Part shown: positions 25,908 through 39,240 of the stretch, in pieces
Layout of the letters: the number at the start of each line of letters is the position of its first letter
Numbering within the stretch: position 1 is the stretch's first letter
Source: Stenopsyche tienmushanensis
Taxonomy: Eukaryota; Arthropoda; Insecta; Trichoptera; Stenopsychidae
Length of the DNA stretch: 64,000 nt
Direction: 5' to 3'
Assembly: GCA_008973525.1 (NCBI GenBank)
Contig: WACJ01000516.1
Coordinates: 2,046,001-2,110,000, forward strand
Notes under the pieces: generated by a model
Told to the model about the DNA's origin: nothing
What the model saw: the letters and a program-made list of their open reading frames with translations, nothing else
Databases searched by the model: none
Translations under genes and position numbers: made by a program

Positions 25908-25936
25908 TTTTTAATTATTTTTTTGCAGGTAAGCTC
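25908..25936 (+). other. Candidate recursive splice site (zero-nucleotide exon)
   Basis: A run of nine T at 25918-25926 is followed by GCAG|GTAAGC, with the junction at 25930|25931. This fuses a strong 3' splice site to a strong 5' splice site with no exon between, the defining form of a recursive splicing point in long insect introns. An AATTAATAA stretch about 30 bases upstream could serve as a branch region. In that model the first splice regenerates a new 5' site here, and the intron is removed stepwise. The sequence match is direct; its use in splicing is inferred. Confidence 0.6.
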
Positions 25937-25945
25937 AATTCATAT

Positions 25946-28900
25946 TCTATGGCAGAAATCGAAGCTTCGTCTGTTTGAGTATGTATGCATCATTTTTTTT
26001 ACATCGTAAAACATAATATCGTTTTGCATATAAATTAGCAACGAGTAAATTTCATACCCTTAAAAATGAAAATGTACATTTTTGGTATGATAGTAGTCAT
26101 TAAAATTTTGCCGTTTACGCTGCTTTAATTTAATGGGTATAATTATGACACTAGTGGAATATTCTGTAAAATTTATGCTGGGTAAAAATATTATATCAGA
26201 GTCTATTCTTCTTGGCGTTTTCGTATGATTCACTCTAGAGGGGGCCTTAAATTTAACCAAGCACATTTTTTTTGTAAAATTCTACCACTCTAAGATCCAA
26301 AGCACCATCATAGTAATATTTAAAAAATATATATAATCCGTCTAGACACGTTTTAATATATACGTAGAGCAAATGCCATTTTAATGTCTTTCTGATTTGC
26401 TTAATTATTATTTTTAGTTCCATCTGTCATCCTGCGGAGGGGATATTAACCCTTTCTATATATACACGAGCTTAAATTTTTGGCGACATAATGTCGACTT
26501 ATAAGTGAAAAGCGTTTAAATATCGTTCATATTTTTGTAAGATTTCATGTAAAGTGCTTCTTGTATTATCCTCGTTGAATTACTCGAACTTGCAATTGAT
26601 TGGTTTGCATAATCATTGATATTAAATTATCAGCCCCAATATCACAGGACCAATGTTAAATATGTTAATAGTCTCCAAATTTTAGAACTCTCCTTACATA
26701 TGGTTATTTGTTGTATCTTATTTAACCCGTGTATCCACAGCCGCGATCCAAATATAAAGGAGGGCAATATTTATGGATGTCGCGTATTTTTCTTTGGCGA
26801 GATAAAAAATGTGACGGTGAATCTCGCCATATATTAGAGTCTGAGGATAATGGATAGCAAAATAAACAAGGCAGTCACATTCTAAGAACGTAACCTGCCC
26901 CAGTCTTCACATCGCAAACGCGGAACGTTTTCGCATCGTTACCACGTAATTCGCATCGCGTCGTGTGTCTGCCATTCTCCATTCTTGACGATGGAAATGG
27001 CCAAATTTCCTGCAAGATTAAGCGAAGCAGTCTTATTTTTTGTCGAGTACCTGTACGTAACTCAGCATGGGCGGAAAATATGAAATAACACTAAAAATCA
27101 TTGCCGCCGATTTTTATGTCGTCGTAAAGTTGATATTTCCATTTGCCGCATTTCGCCTTCATGCGCTCGTTTGTAAAAATATTATTAGGGGTTGAGTGCT
27201 TGTTTTGCTGATTTCGCGAATCGGATTTTATTGTGCAGTAAATATTTTTTGTTTGGCGTTGAAAAAAGTAAAAAAAAAGCAGGAAAGTACGTAATTGATT
27301 AAATATATGATAAGTGAGGGTAAATCTGTTTTCCGTGGCATAGGTTTCTTTTTAGACTTAGATAGGCACTTTGATGGGAATAGCCTCTAAAGAACAAAGT
27401 TACTTCCATTAACGTTCTACAACTTCTCTACTAGTTCAACGTCTATACCATATTGTAGCCATCAACTTGCGAAGTATTTTGGTTCGAGCATATATGACGC
27501 ATATATATCTCCATTGATTTTTTACTAAATCTGTAAAGAAAATCTACGGGTTTTTTTGCCTTTTATACATCATATTCTAAATGTTTGTATTTACAATCAT
27601 AATATTTCAAACATGTATCTCAAATATCTCTAGTATATAAGAAACGAATTATGTTTGAGTAGAATTAGCCTGAAAACTAAAAACTATAGCACTTTATATT
27701 TGGAACTTATTCAATGAAGCTATTTTCTACATTAATTATAGCCTTAAAACAACATTAAAAGGAAAAATATATACATTTTATAGCTTATTGAGATAAACCT
27801 TGAAATGATTATTTTTCTCAGCTCACTTTTATTGTAACAGGCAGCCTTATGAATGATTCTTTCAACCACGTCCCACACATAATAGCTAAGAGCTCGACTA
27901 TATCAAAGATAGTATGATCAAAAAATTATCCACGAACCACTTCTGAGTTTTCTTAGCCATATATGTTCGTGTAGAATATAATTGGAATTAGTATGCTCTT
28001 CTTGCGACGACTTTTTCAATAATTTCTGATTCACAATCAAATCTTGTTCAGTTATGTGGAAACATACTCGTAGCATGCCAGTTTCTGCTTATGGCTTAGA
28101 AATCGTTATGTTAAAATGAAACTCTACTTTTATGACCCTGGATACATATTTGAGACCCTCAGATTCTCTCTATGTACCTAATTCTGGAAAACGTTTTTCT
28201 TATCAGAAAAAAAAACATAAATTATTTGGCTCCAAAAAATGCTTGATTTTATGCTAAATGTGTTTGCTATTTGAGAAACATGCTGTATTCTCAGTTAAAA
28301 ATCTGTTCTTTCCACATGGAAACAAAAACATGTGTCGTGAAAAATTTTAGCTTATCTGTATTTACGTATTTATACTTGCGTAAATCCTATTTAAGTAAAA
28401 TAGTATTAAATTTTAGAGATCTAAGGGATGTATAACGAGCTCTTAACAGCACGTCTAATGAGAGCATACGCTCAGCAGTTATGCTTCGATCAAACACGTA
28501 TTCAATTAAATTGTTATTTAATTGAATTGAATTAACAAAACAATTACATCGATATGAATCCTTCCCAAGCTTCCCAAGTTATATTTATTTTAGTATGGTG
28601 TTTAATTACATTTTACAAGAATAATAGGCATTGTTGTGTAAAAAAAGTTATTCTTCATTTTTCAAATGAATGAACATTTTCTGACTTTCCTGCCAATATA
28701 TTTTATAAAGTGTTTTTGTACGTGTATCAAGTGTTTGTTTAAAATTTAGTGGATATTAAATTAAATGGAAAAAAATCTAATATCGAAAATATTTGCTCGT
28801 TTACCTAATTCCCCTAATTTTGATATTAATGGATTACTGTTGTTTGCAAAAGATATTAAAAGCCCTCTCGTGTGTCCATTGTTAATTTCGATGCAGCTTA

Positions 28901-30734
28901 CGAGCTCTAACCCGTAAATCCCACCCCAAGCTTAGTCTATCCCTTATATATTTAGATCCCTCTTCTTCCCAGACCATATAACTTTTATTCTTAAATTTGC
29001 CCAATTTTAAGGCTTTCGGAATCATAATAACATTGTACTTAAAATATAAGACATCATGGATTAATCCTGATCATAAAATGCTCGATCAATGAAAATAATT
29101 TATTTCGTTATAATCTATCATCAAAGTCATACGAGTCGATTTACCTTTTTTGTTTCAGATTTATTACAAAATGATTATTTTATGGTATTCCAATATCTAT
29201 TTAAATCAATTGGCAAGATGTTTTATTGAAACATCTCTTTTTATTTGATTGTGAGAGCTTAAATCAATGGCGATAACATCGGTTACTATCGTTTCGGCTA
29301 TAACGCACATAAGAAAGGAAAATAGAGAAATATTATCACTCTCTTTCATATCCAAGTACAGGATGCTGATAAAATCTTCGACACGCAGAATAAACTGACG
29401 TTTGCTTCATGGAAAACTTTATTATTTTCCACGAAGGCGTGGTTCTTAAACAATAGAAAGGTATTAGAGCCATTTGGGGTCTCTCCAGCGTTTCGGGTAA
29501 CGTAATAATTTTCATTGTCGAGACGAACAAAGGGATTTCGTTAATGATAACAAAAGATAACAATTAAGCGTTAATGGGAAATGAATAACATGTGTTTTCC
29601 GGTTTTGTTGTTTTCGTTTTTTGGCTTCACTCATCCGATCTGTTTCGAGGGTGTCATTTTGGCTGATAAAAAAGGTCTGGTCTGATTTACATGCAATGCT
29701 CAAAAAATCATAGAAATAATACTTCGCTTGCACAATTCTCCAGTATATGTCTGTTTATAAAAGTTTCTGGAAATCTAATTCGAGAGAGGTTTCGAATAAT
29801 TAATTTGTGTTTAGTTTAACAGGAATTCTAAGAGGCTTTCAACAACAGCCTTATACAGTCCTAATTGGAATTAAATGTCAATGCATATATGAGATGTCTT
29901 GTTTAGATTTCACGTTAAATTATTCGCAGTAATGTAGAAACAATATCTCTAGAATTTCAATGCTGCATCAACATAACGTTATTTTTGCATATATTCATAC
30001 ATAAGACATTTTACTTTATAATACATTATTTTTAAATTTAAATTTGTTTTCTTCTTAAATTAAAAGAATATATATTTATGAATACATTTTAATGTAATAA
30101 GACCTCTATTTAGAAGGCAATCAATATTTTCAATATTTATTAAATCAATGGATGCACATATGGAGAAACGCTGACAGATATTAAAGCAAGCGTTCCTCCA
30201 CAACTAAATTTCTCCATATACAAATTTAATCAATAATGTTACAAAAAGTCCTGACTATAATTTGATTAAAGAGACCTAGCCTCCCAAACTTTTATACAAT
30301 GATGAGATATTTGCAAGTCGAGGAGTCAAAGATATAAACTCAGATACTGCTTTATTATTCAAGCTTAATTCATTACTTAAAATCAAAACTATCCTTGCAA
30401 GAAAGGAGTTTCAATGCACTTTTGAAATTTTGAAAGGCAAAATCGCACGCAGAATATAGCATAATAGCATTTTCAAGACGAAAGTTATATGTCAAATATA
30501 GAATATTTTAAAACAGCAGCAATTACTTTCCAGCTTCGGATCAAAGCTTCAAACTAAAATAAAAATATTTTAATTAAAAAATTAGCACAATGATTTATTG
30601 AAGAACATTAACTCAAATATAGTTTTTTTGCTATACAAATAAGTTAAACAAATTAGTAATATTGAATAAATAATGAATAGCTGACTCTTACTCTTTTCAA
30701 GCTTTAGATATATCAAGTAATTTGGCAAGATTAG
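25946..30734. other. Gene-free stretch
   Basis: AT-rich background with a GC-richer island at about 26840-27290 (separate entry) and a weaker one at about 29260-29760. No exon, RNA gene or transposon is recognised. Confidence 0.5.
26840..27290. other. GC-richer non-coding island with repeated TTCGCATCG
   Basis: The island contains TTCGCATCG at 26930-26938 and again at 26950-26958, with a related CACATCGCAAACG just upstream near 26908. Exact copies 20 bp apart (about two helical turns) suggest a possible repeated protein-binding site. There is no convincing open frame. Regulatory function is inference. Confidence 0.35.
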
Positions 30735-30835
30735 TCCTTTGAAGGAATCAAAGGAAGTCGTCAGTAAAGTCCTTCCGGTGACACTAAAAGGCTCCAATTC
30801 TTTTACTTTTTCCATTTGTGTAAAGAAATATAGGC
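30735..30835 (+). repeat. Diverged repeat, copy B (pair with 22572-22680)
   Basis: The second member of the pair described at 22572. The best-matching part runs from GGTGACACTAAAAGGCTCC to CCATTTGTGTAAAGAAATA. The unit type and true ends are not visible. Confidence 0.4.
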
Positions 30836-33413
30836 TAACTACCAGATTTCATATACTGAACCTTACAAATAATATTCAAACAATATCAAGAATAAAGTCT
30901 CTCCCAAAAGCTCGCTAGTTGATACACAACTGTTATGTAAATTTGGCACGAATAATTAATTATATAATTTATAATTTGTGTATGCAAAATTATTCACAAT
31001 TTCTATCATGCTTATCTCATCATATAGGTGATTTATTATTTATAGATCAAATATACATATGTAAATTATAAAAAAAAAACTGGTTATTTATCTGTTGTAG
31101 CGTCTTTAATATTGATTAATGTTCTACACGCGTAATACATTATGGGATTTTTTGTTGCGGTCAACTGAGGGTTGTCGCCATTTATATCCCTCGTGTATAA
31201 TACATACATTTTTTGCAACTTATAACCCGAAGAGCCTCGCACGTTTGAACACGCAATTATTTATAAATCATCCCTAGAAAAAATATGCCTAAGTAATATT
31301 CTAATACACCAAACGAGCGCAAATGGACCAAAAAGTTATATTTAGCAGGGCATTATCTCTCGGATTCGACTGGAATTTTATTAAGTTTCTATGTTTTCAT
31401 TCGCAGGATTTTCAGGCATTAGATTAAGGTGTTTTTTGTTGCTTTCGTAGGATTTATGGATAATACCGGATGATTAATTTTTATTATATGAAATGGAGTT
31501 ATTAATGTTTTATGACTTTTCTGTCGCGGCATGAATAGTAGCCAATTTAGCGAGGCCGCTTTATCTCTGTTCGTTTAATTTCGAATTCCACATCTGTCCT
31601 CCGTATTGTATATGTTCTTCTATACAACCCCTAAATTGGTTTGTTCATTTAAGGGGGTGAATAATTATAACGCACTAATAACAGGTGCTTCCTCTTCGTA
31701 TTCATACTTAATTCGGATATAAGCCTAAGAAATTTAATACGCAATGAAGAGATGCGGCAATTTCTATATAATAGAATTCGCTGGCATTTCGACTAAAAAA
31801 TCGTTTCATTGGCGCAATTTGTCGGTTTTTGGCTTATTCATGCGTGATAAAATCGTAGCAACTAAAATTGAAAATAGAAGCTCGTATTCGACGAAGCTGA
31901 TTGATTTGAAACCACCAAATTTATGAATTTCATAGGCCGAAAACCGCTGCATATTGACTTTCAAAATGTATGCTCAAAAAAGCGTTGCACTTCTATTACT
32001 ACATATTTGATATCGTCGTTTCAATCAGATGTGCGCATGAATTATTTAAATTTTCCATACTGACTATCAAAAACTGTATTTTGAAGATCTTTTTTTATCT
32101 CATATATGATATACATACCCCTGCTCCCAGCTTTGAATGTCCATGGATCCATGGTATTTTTTTCTTCATTTTTAATGGCTTAGAACACACATTGTATCCT
32201 GTCATAAGATTCTGCCACAAAAGCTGTAAATGTTCAGTCGCCCTCATAAAATCGCATATGCTTCACGTCACTTCATAGCACACCATCAATATTATATCTA
32301 GGCTTATCGCCAGCTCATCTCATATAAAAAATCTTAATATATTTTGATATAAGATGAATTTCCCGAAAATAAATATTCAGACTATACTAAAGTCCTGCCC
32401 CTCAAGCGAATATCATTTTTGTGAGGAATTTTTGACGTAATTTCCCGAGTAATATCGGCGATAAGTTTTTTCATTACTTTTTTTAATAAATCCGCCATTG
32501 TCGTATCTAAATGAAAGGGCTTTGATCAAAATCCAAATGTTTTTTCGAAGTGGAACGAGAACGGATGAAGCCAATTTAATTCGACGTCTGTTCCGAAAGA
32601 AATTGACACTGTCAAATGTAATCAATTGGTTCCAAATGTCCATTTGAAAACGTCGCAGAACCTCCCTTTCCACCGGAACAAAGTCGACAAACGTTTATTA
32701 AGATTTTTAGAATTATATTACCATCAATAATAAAAGAAATCTCGCGAAATCACAAAAATTAATTTGAATTTATTACTGTGATATTTCATTTATCGATAAG
32801 GAAAATCTGCATTTTAGCGGTATGTATATTTGAGCGCACATGTTCAAATTACTGTGAAAAAACATCAATCAAAACTTGCGAGCTTTTCCGATCGCGGAAA
32901 ATTCTCAGAGTTTTCCCTGTGATACCAGATGGTAATAAAAAGTTTTTTTTTGTATTATTTATCGCCAAGTGATGTACATAAAGATAACTCGATACCCGGG
33001 GGACTGGTTAATGTTCGGACCTCCTCCGGAATTATTAACCCCGTACAACTCTTTTTCATTTATGTTTAGGGTTTGTATTTTATTTTTGTTTATTTTTACA
33101 AGCCTGAAACCCCGACTATGACGCCATTTACAGAATGGACCACGCGCTGGAAAAATAATCGACGTCAGAGCAGAGAAAATTAAAATTTTAGCGTAAACAA
33201 TATGTTGTTTCTCTTACGGGGTTAAAAGGGTTTTGAAATTTCACACAATTCCATTTTTTCCAAAATTTCAAATCAATCAGTTTAAAATTCCAGGAGAGAG
33301 AGCTTTTGGAAATTCCGGTCATTAGGCTTGACGTTTGACATTAAACTCAAAAGCGAATTTATAAATCTTATATATTGATTGGATTAACTAGTAAATCAAC
33401 GAATATTTTTTTA
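30836..33413. other. Gene-free stretch
   Basis: Includes GC-richer islands at about 31130-31900 and 32400-33360. A 14-bp palindrome CCATGGATCCATGG lies at 32141-32154. A hairpin-capable inverted repeat (GGTTAATGTTCGGA and TCCGGAATTATTAACC) spans 33006-33040. Open frames of up to 102 codons (for example 31970-32278) have no domain and no splice context. Confidence 0.5.
33006..33040. repeat. Near-perfect hairpin in a GC-richer island
   Basis: GGTTAATGTTCGGA pairs with TCCGGAATTATTAACC across a short CCTCC loop, with a small bulge. It lies 370 bp left of mariner copy 5, outside that element. The role is unknown. Confidence 0.45.
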
Positions 33414-34684
33414 TTGGGTTGGGGAATAAGTTCGTAGCGTTTTATCAAAAACTTATATTTAATCAAAAATCAATAGTTTAAACAACAAATTCATTAATTG
33501 TGTATTCGCCGTTGTTGTTTACTATCTCCTCCCACCTCTTGATCAATTTGTCGATGACATTCTGCCAAAAATCACCCAATCTGGTATCGAAGAATTTGTT
33601 GAGCCAGTTTTTAAGGTCGTCTTCATTTTTAAAGGTAACGCCTCTGGTATATATTTCGACAAGGAGCAGAAAAGATGGTAATCCGTCGTTAAGATCTGGA
33701 GAATACGGTGGATGCTGAGGGACCTCCCATTCGAGCTTTTGGAATGCGGCTTTGACGACTTGTGCAACATGAGACCTGGCGTTGTTGTAAAGGAGTATGG
33801 TTTGGTCTTGTCGATGGGATCTTTTCAGTTGAATATCCTCTTTCACGCAGTATAGCTGAGCTTTGTAAAGCTCCTTGTCGACTGTGGCATTCCTTTCGAG
33901 CATTTCCCAATGTACCATGCCCTCCTAGTCCCACCAAACGCAGATCATGGTCTTGTTTGGATGGAGGTCAGGTTTGACTCTCTGCTTTGGCGTATCTCCT
34001 GGAGCCACCCATTCCTTTTTTGCTTCATGTTTATGTAAAGGCACCATTTCTCATCTCCCGTGACGATTCGGTACAAAAAGCGATGTTTATGACCGCGTGT
34101 TGCTCGATGGCGGGCGAGATGTTGAGAAGCAATTTGAAGGTGATTTTCTTTGTTGGTTCGTTAAGCTCGTGAGGCATACAGGTTCCCAATTTTTCGGCAA
34201 ATCCCATTGAATGAAGATTATTGAAAATCGTTTTATGATTGCAATTCATTTTTTGGCCAACTCTCGACTTGTTTGGCGACCGTCCTCCTTCAAAAGTTCT
34301 TTAAAACGCTCTTAGTCAAATTAAGAAGATCTTCCGCTACGGAGCATATTATTAACATCAAAATCGCCATTTTTAAACTTTGCAAACCATTTTCGTGCTG
34401 TAGACTCACCAATAACACCTTCCCCGTATACGTTGCAAATGTCGCGGGCTGCTTCAGTAGCTTTTTGACCTCGATGAAAAGCGAAGAAGAGTAGGTGTCG
34501 AAAATCTTGCTTTTTACGTTCTGGATATTCCATTTTTACGAATCAAAGGTACTAAAAAAATTAATTATTCCAAAAGATGACTAACACAGATTTGTAGAAC
34601 AGAAAAAGCTCTATCCAATGAATATTATACACTTTGTCAAAAAGCAAGCGTATAAAAACGCTACGAACTTATTCCCCAACCTAA
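33414..34684 (-). mobile_element. Near full-length mariner element (copy 5)
   Basis: A 1271-bp element, the usual full mariner size. Its terminal inverted repeats match at 29 of the first 30 positions (left TTGGGTTGGGGAATAAGTTC, right TTAGGTTGGGGAATAAGTTC when reverse-complemented). TA target duplications are at 33412-33413 and 34685-34686. The transposase reads on the minus strand across almost its whole length but is broken. This is the best-preserved mobile element in the window and probably the most recent mariner arrival of the five. Confidence 0.96.
33478..34533 (-). pseudogene. Mariner transposase pseudogene, nearly complete (copy 5)
   Basis: The ATG at 34531-34533 (MEYPERKKQDFRHLL) opens the helix-turn-helix DNA-binding half, which reads cleanly to about residue 70 (WFAKFKNGDFDV). 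Two in-frame stops follow at 34321-34323 and 34312-34314. A one-base loss in the T-run at 34249-34254 shifts the frame, and an apparent two-base insertion near 34098 shifts it again, just before the first catalytic motif (RIVTGDEKW, about 34060). There is also a stop at 33925-33927 in place of a Trp codon. The second catalytic motif, usually HDNARPH, reads YNNARSH, so the Asp codon is now Asn (33784-33786). The third motif (TDYHLF, about 33675) is in a shifted frame. The C-terminus (WEEIVNNNGEY) ends at 33478. It is clearly inactive. Confidence 0.94.
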
Positions 34685-34686
34685 TA

Positions 34687-37600
34687 TTTTTGTTGATCAC
34701 ATGTTATTTTACGAGGCAATATATGGTGTAGATTTTAGCTAAAATTGTACTTTTTTGCATACAACTGTACGAAAAAAAATGTTTTAATCTCCCTTTCAAT
34801 CACGCATGAGCTATAATCACCTAAATACTTAGATTTTTGAAATGTGAAGATATTGTTTAAATATTGCTCTTTAGTTGTTGAATGGTTTAGTTACGCTTTA
34901 AAACCCACGTAACCCCTTTAATTATTCAGCAAAATTTTAGTTTCGACACTCTTATTTCAAAGATTATCATTAAAAGCTCATATTTCAGATGGTTTGTTAT
35001 ACATATCACTCAGATATTATCCTGAACAGCTTTTCTTCTTTATGTCTATATTATCGTTATATAACAAATCAGAATTTCAATAAAAAAATATACTTTTTTA
35101 CATTTTATTAAAAGTCTGGACTTAGGCTATTATGCTACAACCTCTGCTAAAATCTCTAAAACCACAAAAAAGGTAGATTCTATTCAGCTGATGCCCACGT
35201 ATTTAACTCGAAAATTTTACCTCCTACGCAAAATAATTTACCGTTCAGATTAAGATAAATGATAGTATAAAAATATCCAAAAATCAATAGATTTAAGGTA
35301 CGTGTCTAATACTGTGGGCTGGTGGACATTTTGAAGATTGACGTGAGGCTTAGTCGCATCTGTCTTATATCCAGATAACGACTTGGCGACGCTCAGCTTC
35401 GATGATTGATCATGATATAAAATGATACAACACAAGCCCCAATATGGCAAATCGCTATTTCGATATTACACCCCGTAATTTTTTTTTTTTTTTTGCAAAT
35501 CCACGTCAGAATAAATTTTCATAGGAAGGATTCCACTATCGCAGGGCAGCATCCGTTGAAAGAGCAAACAAACGTACACATGTGACTGCCGGGCTCAAGG
35601 CTTCGCAAACAAAACAGTCGGTATTCATGGCGCACCGGGATTTAAGTAGGCAGGTAATATCACGAACCACCCCGCCCCCGGTTAATTATTAAATTTATAA
35701 CGATTCCAGGGGCAGGTCCGTCCGCCCACCCCGTGGGCGGCACGTGCGTCGCAAAACTTCACACGTTAAGCCGGATTAATTTCCAGACGATTGCTAAAGT
35801 CGACTCGCTCCCGTTCCGCCGACATAAATTTGATTTTAAGTAAGTGCACCCGCAGGAGACGCGCCCCACATTTTGACAACGCTCCCGAGCGTGTTTCCCA
35901 AAATTGCTATCAATATATACGAGCCATAAAACGCGAAATTATACCTCCATAAATAATCGCTAATTTCGGGCTATGAATAAAGAAACTTGCAAAATGATTA
36001 ACTTTCGAACACCGTTTCCAAAAGGGAGCATAAATTTCAATACTGAACACACATATATGAAGCATGGAGATCGATAAAGATGCTAGAATGGCGCTTTTAC
36101 TATCAATTATTTGATGATAAAATTACCTGATTGATATTAACGCTCTTAAACTTTTATAATTCTGAATTTAAATATAAGGAATTACAAACCAGATAAGATA
36201 TATGAGCATACAACAATTATTATACTATAACTATTATTGCATCTAGGAATCTGATTAAATTTATTTTTATTAAGGTTTATATGCCATATCCAATAAAAGA
36301 CTTAAGCGATCTCCATATGGGTTATCTTAAAGAAGACGTATTCCTATTTATCTTTCAAATGTGGGAAAAAGTCACTTAGAATATGATTATCTGAATAGAA
36401 ATTATAGATAAAGGAGGATCTGCAAATGAGTAGCGAATTCGTGTGATTTTATGAATTCATATTGAATAGTACGTATTACCACACTATGATAATGATATTG
36501 AAGACAAGTATAAAAGGCTATTTGTTAATATTTTTTTATCAAATATTCGTCTATGTTAAGATCAATTGCATCTTATGTATCAACTTTGTATTTATATATT
36601 TTATTTCCCGCCTAAAATACTTTCCTGTTAAATTGCTGTGATTTAAATCCTTTGCAAATATAGCTTTTTATTTATTATCCTAGAATGATCATTAATTGTT
36701 AATCTATAACTATATTATCGATGATGATACTGATAATAAATAGAATGTATCAGTTATTCTTCGAAAGCGTTATGAGCTAAATAATTTCTTAGATTTTAAG
36801 CAGTCCAAATCAAACTTTTATCGCCAAAATTAATCTTACGCTTTTAGAGAGCTATAGAGTTAAACAATTGTTGAAAAACATTTTTTGGAAGGAATTTTCT
36901 TTAGAAGATAACTTTATTGCTGTAAGTGAGATACTAAATTCGCGAAATTTTCTTTCAACATCATCACCAGAGATTTTCTTCTGGAACAAAACACTGCACT
37001 GCAGATATGTTGTCTTAGAAATTTTTCATTGGTATATTTATGTGTTGCGTTGAAACTCGCTATACGGAAGATTTATGTTTAAGTATCTACTTTCGCGAAA
37101 GTGTGTGATAAGCTTAAAGTTTTCACCTCAGAATTTCCATGAATTCTCCGCAGCATACGATTTGTTAGGTTGGACCGACTTTTCCCGCATTTGTCGAAAC
37201 AGTTTTCCATTGTGATGCAGAACTATTTGAAAGCAAGGCTTTAAACTTTACAGCAATTGGCCTACAATGCACTATTCAAGAAACTTTATTCAATATTCGC
37301 ATTCAGGTATTTTCATATTTTCATCGTTTCAAAATTAGGAAATATTCAAGACGGAATATCATTTCCTTTATCGGCGCTGAATAACAAAATAAATGAGGCG
37401 CACTAACTTATATGCTAATCCCGGAATAAGATTTGCTTCTTTCATCATTGTTTCGGTTACTTAAAATATTATTAATTTACCATATTACAAGAGGTGAGCA
37501 AGTATTTCATCTTTTGAGGCAGACTAAAAGCTTTCGTAAAATTGTATAATTTCACGCTCTTCATTCTTGTGACACGCACTCATTTAACATCTTGCACACT

Positions 37601-39240
37601 AGAGACGAAGTATCAAATTTTATTACATGATTTTACTTTGTTAATATTTTACACGAGTGTGATGGTTGATATCAAACACGTCAAGTATGCGTTTATTCGC
37701 CATTTCACGGAATATGCCCTTCGCATGAAATTCGCGCTAATCTAAAAGCCAGGAACCCCGCCTCAACTTTTTTCCATTTTTACTTTATGACTTGAAAAAA
37801 GCAAATGCTTAAAAAGCTCTCGGCCAAAATAATGATAATGAAGATGCTCAAAACCATTAAAACAACTCGTTAATATGCGTAACTTTGGCCCTTAATATTG
37901 AAAATGAAGTATATCTCTTAAATTTTGCGCCCCATTCTGAAAAAAACATTCAACTTCAACCATTAGAAAGTCACAAATTATGTATTATTATGAAAAAATG
38001 TACACATTTGGCTCAACGTTCGTTAGTAGTAAAAACGAAATTGTATCAGATTAAAACGAATGGAGCATCGTTGTTGATTATCATATCATATAAACTCGGG
38101 ATTCTGTGTCAAGACGTCCTGGGACTTTTGGGTTTTTTTGCTGTATTGAGTCCTGGGACTAAGCTTTTTTGTTGGAATGCTTCATCTATACTTTCCTGTT
38201 TCAGTGATTCTTTGAAAAAATGTATATGATATTTCAGAACTTTTTCTGAATGCCTTATCAGACGTTGGTGTATTTCATGTGAAACTTTTCTCGGGAAGTA
38301 TTTTTTTCATACGCTTACTTCTCATTAGCTCTCACATGTAATTAAGTTTGAATAAGGATTATTGAATAGTAATTTTAATAATTATTATTTAATATTTGAA
38401 TTTTTGCTGCAAATTTGCAGGCGGCCCCTGTTTGCGCTTATTAATAACCTCAATATTTATTTATGTATTAATTTCCAAGAAATCAAAATTAACTTGGATT
38501 ATAATAATCGATTGGCAATATTAATACTTCAAATATATCAAATTTACGTTTTATTGGCTTGCCTTGTTTTATATGCTTTTTTACTTTCACAATATGAACT
38601 TTATCTAGAACCATTGCAATCTGATTCAATAAACCATCGATACTATGCCAATACTTGTATCAAGTATCATTGATATTAATTTATTGATCTATGGATGAAT
38701 GAAACGAAAAGTGCAATTTCAGATGCTAATTTATGTATATTATATAAAATTTCGACTATTCTACTAGCTATACAAACTTTTGCAATGATTTTTTTATGCC
38801 CATTTTTTTATACAATTGACAATTGTTACTATAAATAACGCTTTTCTTACATTTTTTCCTCGAAAAGGCCGTGCAATAAAACGACCCTTGTGCTTCGTTT
38901 TACGACCTTACTCGAAGGCGCCTTTTATGTACTAAAAAACACAGTTTTTTATATATAATAAATAAATTAAGTCACTGATCGTGATATCGCAAAACTGTCA
39001 GGAAAACCTTGTCTTTTTCGTTTATACTTTTTTACTACGCTTTGTATGAGACTGCAGTCGTTTCCCAATATAAATATAACCCTGTATCTTTCGTAAATTG
39101 CTTCTAAAATAAGTTATAGATTTATTGCAAATCCAGATATTATTTGAACATAATTGAATTTTCTTCATTAATTAATTGATATTGATCATATGACGATACG
39201 TTATTATTTAATTCAGACAATTTTACTTTAGATCTTGGAT
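34687..39240. other. Gene-free stretch
   Basis: AT-rich, with a run of 16 T at 35479-35494 followed by a strong GC-richer island at 35520-35950 (separate entry). A small GC-richer patch with imperfect self-complementarity (AAAAGGC ... GCCTTTT) lies at about 38860-38930. A pyrimidine-CAG at 38410-38421 resembles a 3' splice site, but no exon with coding character follows. Confidence 0.5.
35520..35950. other. Strong GC-richer non-coding island
   Basis: This is among the most GC-rich sequence in the window, with blocks such as CCACCCCGCCCCCGG and CCCCGTGGGCGGCACGTGCG, and an E-box CACGTG within the latter. It has no meaningful open frame on either strand. It could be an enhancer, a CpG-containing promoter-like segment or a conserved element; no TATA-plus-initiator arrangement or exon is visible to support a promoter. 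Confidence 0.4.

Noticed and set aside
39060..39095. ACCCTGTATC as another end of the CAGGGT-type short element
   Set aside because: No partner inverted end within 400 bp and no TA-flanked boundary.
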